DNA of 5,878 nucleotides. Source: an uncultured Pirellula sp. (lineage in GTDB: Bacteria > Planctomycetota > Planctomycetia > Pirellulales > Pirellulaceae). Positions within the stretch are counted from its first letter, which is position 1, and the number at the start of each line of letters is the position of its first letter. The notes under the pieces were generated by a model. It was not told the DNA's origin and searched no databases. It saw only the letters and a list, made by a program, of their open reading frames with translations. The position numbers and the translations under genes are program-made. Shown piece after piece: positions 5,711-5,878 of the stretch. The DNA lies in contig CAILTZ010000500.1 of the NCBI GenBank assembly GCA_903837255.1, positions 1 through 5,878 of the forward strand, in the 5' to 3' direction.

Positions 5711-5878
5711 GGGAGCGTGAGAGATGGTGGAAATCCCAGCGGCGTGGCTCCGGTCCCATCGGCCCCTGCTGACGTATCAGCTTTTGGCTGTGAATTCAAA
5801 ATCGAATCAGGACATACCGAGTGGGTTGATGCTAGAGTTTACCAAACTGGATTCACGACCACATTCACACCGAATACA
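5684..5878 (+). CDS. DUF1559 family fragment, apparently 5'-truncated, runs off the window
   Basis: The frame from ATG 5684 is open to the window end (65 codons, no stop). It contains RDGGNPSGVAPVPSAPADV, then FGCEFKIESGHTEWVDARV, then YQTGFTTTFTPNT. I recognise this as the middle-to-late part of planctomycete DUF1559 proteins (prepilin-like, surface or periplasmic), where GHTEWVDGRVHQTGF is a hallmark. Intact members are ~300 or more residues and start with a prepilin signal of the FTLVELLVVIAIIG type, followed by a long domain and a GTSNT-type segment before this point. None of that is present upstream: the preceding 118 bp lead straight into the divergent dockerin gene. So the gene is either a 5'-truncated remnant or a short derivative. 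The frame remains open upstream of 5684 through the intergenic region, but the residues there do not resemble the family. Only a weak GGA lies before the ATG. The family call is fairly sure; whether it is expressed is not. Confidence 0.7.
   Translation, partial: MSTPSRTAAGSVRDGGNPSGVAPVPSAPADVSAFGCEFKIESGHTEWVDARVYQTGFTTTFTPNT

Noticed and set aside
5629..5806. Minus-strand frame with a hydrophobic stretch (LPAAVLLGVLIFQLG) that could be a membrane segment
   Set aside because: It has no start codon, a stop directly upstream, and is antisense to the DUF1559 fragment and its inverted repeats.
5839..5878. Minus-strand frame ending VFGVNVVVNPVW and a stop, resembling an outer-membrane protein C-terminus
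   Set aside because: It is the exact antisense of the DUF1559 hallmark on the plus strand, which is far more specific evidence.
1..5878. tRNA, rRNA, CRISPR arrays, transposases or phage genes
   Set aside because: I looked for cloverleaf-like arms, short spaced direct repeats and transposase motifs and saw none. The only repeats are the protein-level ones in the beta-helix and dockerin regions and the short inverted repeats listed.

Overview
The window looks like chromosomal DNA from a planctomycete, probably a Pirellula/Rhodopirellula-type bacterium. Three family signatures point there: a DUF1501 protein with a twin-arginine leader, a very large secreted protein that opens with the planctomycetal N-terminal 'LEPR'-type motif and ends in dockerin-like repeats, and a piece of a DUF1559 protein, a family expanded in planctomycetes. 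This is a judgement from recognised motifs; no database search was run.

Layout. Positions 1-106 hold the 3' flank of a minus-strand operon, with a weak terminator candidate and no gene I can support. Positions 107-717 (minus) hold a two-gene toxin-antitoxin-like operon. A small BrnT/RelE-like protein comes first, followed 5 bp later by an XRE-type helix-turn-helix antitoxin. Its promoter (about 743-770) has a GTTGA-N7-TCAAC inverted repeat over the -35 element, a natural candidate for the autoregulatory operator. Positions 718-1070 are a divergent intergenic region. It also carries an extended -10 promoter (1005-1013) and a strikingly C-rich leader for the next gene. Positions 1071-2468 (plus) encode a Tat-exported DUF1501 protein that starts at GTG. 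Only 7 bp separate it from the convergent 1029-residue gene at 2476-5565 (minus), and the two stop codons lie in opposite arms of one small hairpin.

The large gene encodes a secreted protein. In order it has the planctomycetal export motif, a right-handed parallel beta-helix of eight to nine ~65-residue super-repeats, a linker domain, a Calx-beta-like domain, two dockerin-type calcium-binding repeats and an unusual 63-residue charged tail. Upstream of it, positions 5566-5683 contain nested inverted repeats. They lead into a plus-strand frame (5684 to the window end) that matches the middle of a DUF1559 protein but has no room for the family's prepilin N-terminus, so it appears to be 5'-truncated.

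The genes do not form one pathway. The toxin-antitoxin pair is a self-contained unit. The DUF1501 protein and the dockerin protein are both probably exported but converge and are not co-transcribed. The DUF1501 gene also lacks the cytochrome/DUF1549-type partner that often accompanies this family. The best candidates for something less ordinary are the toxin-antitoxin pair with its operator and the truncated DUF1559 next to nested inverted repeats. I see no strong sign of a wholly new system.
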